Of a DNA stretch of 15,100 nucleotides, positions 14,101 to 15,100 are shown piece after piece. A program made the translations under genes and the position numbers. The DNA comes from Bacteroidales bacterium UBA5537 (GTDB lineage: Bacteria > Bacteroidota > Bacteroidia > Bacteroidales > Lentimicrobiaceae), in contig DINP01000110.1 in the NCBI GenBank assembly GCA_002426025.1, forward strand, positions 1-15,100. The letters are read 5' to 3'. Numbering within the stretch: the stretch's first letter is position 1; each line of letters starts with the position of its first letter. A model generated the notes under the pieces. The model was given only the letters and a program-made list of their open reading frames with translations. It was not told where the DNA came from and did no database searches.

Positions 14101-15100
14101 TCGAATTCTGGATGATGGATCCATTCTCAGAAGATTCTATACATAACGGTGGCGATCTCTATTTTAACCTTGGCGATATTTCAGAAGACATTCTGCGCGA
14201 CAGCCGGAAAAGCTACGAAAACGGGCTCCCGACATCTGCAGAAGTTAAGAATGTGGATACCACCATTTGGGGTCGTGTACCAACTCTTCAAGCGCTAGTA
14301 AATGCTTTCGATAACGATGTTGCAGCCCGCCCATTTCAGGATGTAGGTTACGATGGATTGCGCGATGATGATGAACGGACATTTTTTGAAAGTGAATACC
14401 TTAACCGGATAGCAAACACCTACGGAACATCCTCGGAAGCATTTCAAAAAGCATTTAACGATCCGGCGAGCGACAATTATCATTACTTCAGAGGTGCCGA
14501 TTATGATCTGGACCAACAATTCAGCAGTGTTACCCAGCGTTACAAAATGTTTAACGGTGTAGAAGGGAACTCACCGGCATCTGAGCAATCGGGTGAACAA
14601 TTCCAGACCCAGGCAACCACCCTACCCAATGTTGAAGATATCAACCGTGATAACACCCTGAATGAACAAGAAAGATACTTTCAGTACAAAGTGAGGTTGA
14701 ACCCCGATCGCATGAATGTTGGGGAAAATTATATAACCGATGTTTATGAAGCTACCGATATTCCGCTGGAAAACGGAAAACGTGGTAAAGTAAAATGGTA
14801 CCAGTTTAAGGTTCCAGTGCAGAGCCCCGATCAGGTTGTTGGCAACATACAGGATTTCAAAAGCATCCGGTTTATGCGTATGTTTCTGAAAAATTTTGAC
14901 CAACCAGTAGTTATCAGGCTGGCAACGCTTGAACTGGTAAGGGGCGAATGGCGCAAATACTACAGCAACCTGCTTCAGCCAGGTGAATATATTCCCGATC
15001 CTAACCAAAGTGAAACAGATTTTGATATTTCAACGGTAAGCATAGAAGAAAACGGAAGCAGAGACCCAATACCATACGTTCTGCCTCCGGATATAGAGCG
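11109..15100 (+). CDS. sprA: SprA, type IX secretion outer-membrane translocon (5' part)
   Basis: SprA (Sov in Porphyromonas) is the giant outer-membrane beta-barrel through which type IX substrates cross; in gliding species its loss also stops motility. The window holds the first 1330 codons of a gene usually near 2,400, cut by the right edge. Seen here: a signal peptide (basic ERIVK, hydrophobic core about 11-21), a Pro/Thr-rich linker (about 40-72), then the SprA N-terminal region with GYWRDRA, GGEVFDRIFGG and EFNTNYNTEATF. The hallmark YIDDFEGAKSSIDL is at 832-845, and VGYDGLRDDDE and NRDNTLNEQERYF follow later. I checked the frame at many points and found no break. An in-frame TGA at 11100-11102 lies just upstream and the first in-frame ATG is about 200 codons inside, so TTG at 11109 is the likely start. 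Confidence 0.95.
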   Translation, partial: MERIVKFSLRFFVLIFVVSIAWGIPATPDLYQYAEAQGRPDTPPDTTRPGGDLPYPLPEPDPGTTTTPTDKNKLFLGNPSNFTEEFVYDPVTQTYTYVKKVGNLNITSPTPYNFDEYKELDLDRSLQGYWRDRAVTAGGASRTGIIPQIHIGGEVFDRIFGGNTIDIRPQGSAEVTFGIISNRVDDPARDLRQRRTTNFDFQQRIQMSVMAKIGDKIEFNTNYNTEATFEFENKLKLKYEGKEDEIIKLIEAGDVTFPLNSTLITGSQSLFGLKTQLQFGKATVTGVFSQQKSETSTITVQGGAQTSKFSVKALDYEDNKHFFLAQHFVDNYDNALKNLPLVNSNINITKIEVWLTNIGPAVTGNRNIVAFMDLGEKNPYNQTILPNAAQTYPDNTSNDLISKFDTTIIRNINRVTDYLSGAPFGYVSGLDYEKIENARKLNANEYTFNSKLGFISLNSTLNPDQVLAVAYQYQVIGQDKIYQVGEFSDQGITPPKSLMVKLLKSTALNTRVPLWNLMMKNVYNIGAFQLNREDFILNILYSGNENTVPTGYFTEGPDGVKGIPLIRVFNFDNLDPQQNPPHDGMFDFIDNAARQGGTIQASNGRVFFTIREPFGSFLREKLNDENLADKYCYDSLYTLTKSGAQQYPDKNRYILEGQYKSSGGSEISLNALNVPQGSVRVTAGGIPLTENVDYTVDYTLGRVKIINEGILNSGTPVSISLENNATFNLQTQTMMGMHVDYKVNKDFLIGATLLNLHERPLTQKTNFGQEPISNTMWGLDFSYQTESMLLTKLVDKLPFYSTKTPSRIQVNGEFAHFIPGHSRAVGKTGTSYIDDFEGAKSSIDLKNIGTWFLASTPQGQISRDMFPEAAPGSGLAYGFNRAKLAWYTIDPLFYDRNSNLRPQNVSKDELSRNSVRLVRETEVFPNADPPNGQPMNLSVLNLAFFPEEKGPYNFDVFPSGNSKGIAEDGSLLMPKTRWGGIMRKIESTDFEAANVEYIEFWMMDPFSEDSIHNGGDLYFNLGDISEDILRDSRKSYENGLPTSAEVKNVDTTIWGRVPTLQALVNAFDNDVAARPFQDVGYDGLRDDDERTFFESEYLNRIANTYGTSSEAFQKAFNDPASDNYHYFRGADYDLDQQFSSVTQRYKMFNGVEGNSPASEQSGEQFQTQATTLPNVEDINRDNTLNEQERYFQYKVRLNPDRMNVGENYITDVYEATDIPLENGKRGKVKWYQFKVPVQSPDQVVGNIQDFKSIRFMRMFLKNFDQPVVIRLATLELVRGEWRKYYSNLLQPGEYIPDPNQSETDFDISTVSIEENGSRDPIPYVLPPDIE

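Noticed and set aside
1..15100. Search for CRISPR arrays, tRNA or rRNA genes, insertion sequences, phage genes or toxin-antitoxin pairs
   Set aside because: No matching repeat, cloverleaf, transposase or paired small gene was seen on either strand; the window is core chromosomal genes.

Overview
The window is ordinary chromosomal DNA from a member of the phylum Bacteroidota, most likely a free-living or environmental lineage with a type IX secretion system rather than a gut Bacteroides. Three things point there. The 5' half of a sprA (T9SS outer-membrane translocon) gene fills the right end. Several intergenic gaps carry the phylum-specific -7 promoter box TAnnTTTG, once with a TTTG -33 box at 19 bp. 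The protein set (lactate-dehydrogenase-like malate dehydrogenase, zinc-cysteine-poor sirtuin, malic enzyme fused to a phosphotransacetylase-like domain) also fits. No tRNA, rRNA, insertion sequence, phage gene or CRISPR array was seen.

Layout. 110-1714 (+): a multi-spanning GT-C type glycosyltransferase. 1715-1918: gap between convergent genes, with a degenerate 8-bp-period array. 1919-3678 (-): fumC, preceded 32 bp upstream by a small ArsC-family thioredoxin-fold gene. 3723-3756: a strong intrinsic terminator. 3778-5346 (-): recX then prfB, overlapping at TAATG; prfB is split into two reading frames by the classical RF2 programmed +1 frameshift, so its real extent is 3778-4873. 5455-6640 (-): a sirtuin and an FKBP-type lipoprotein isomerase. 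6699-6734: terminator of mdh. 6758-7702 (-): mdh. 7881-10166 (-): maeB-type malic enzyme. 10167-10413: divergent promoter region. 10414-10998 (+): ruvA. 11109 to the right edge (+): sprA, starting from TTG and cut by the window end after 1330 codons.

How the genes fit together. fumC, mdh and maeB all act on malate (fumarate to malate, malate to oxaloacetate, malate to pyruvate plus CO2), so three enzymes of one metabolic node lie within 8.3 kb on one strand; the terminator after mdh and the genes between them argue against a single operon. recX (RecA modulator) and ruvA (Holliday-junction branch migration) belong to recombination but sit in separate units. prfB regulates itself through its frameshift. 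sprA begins a secretion/gliding function downstream of ruvA.

I found no previously undescribed multi-gene system. The points most worth a second look are the RF2 recoding site in a phylum that largely does not use Shine-Dalgarno pairing for initiation, the sirtuin that has lost three of four zinc cysteines, and the octamer-periodic intergenic array.
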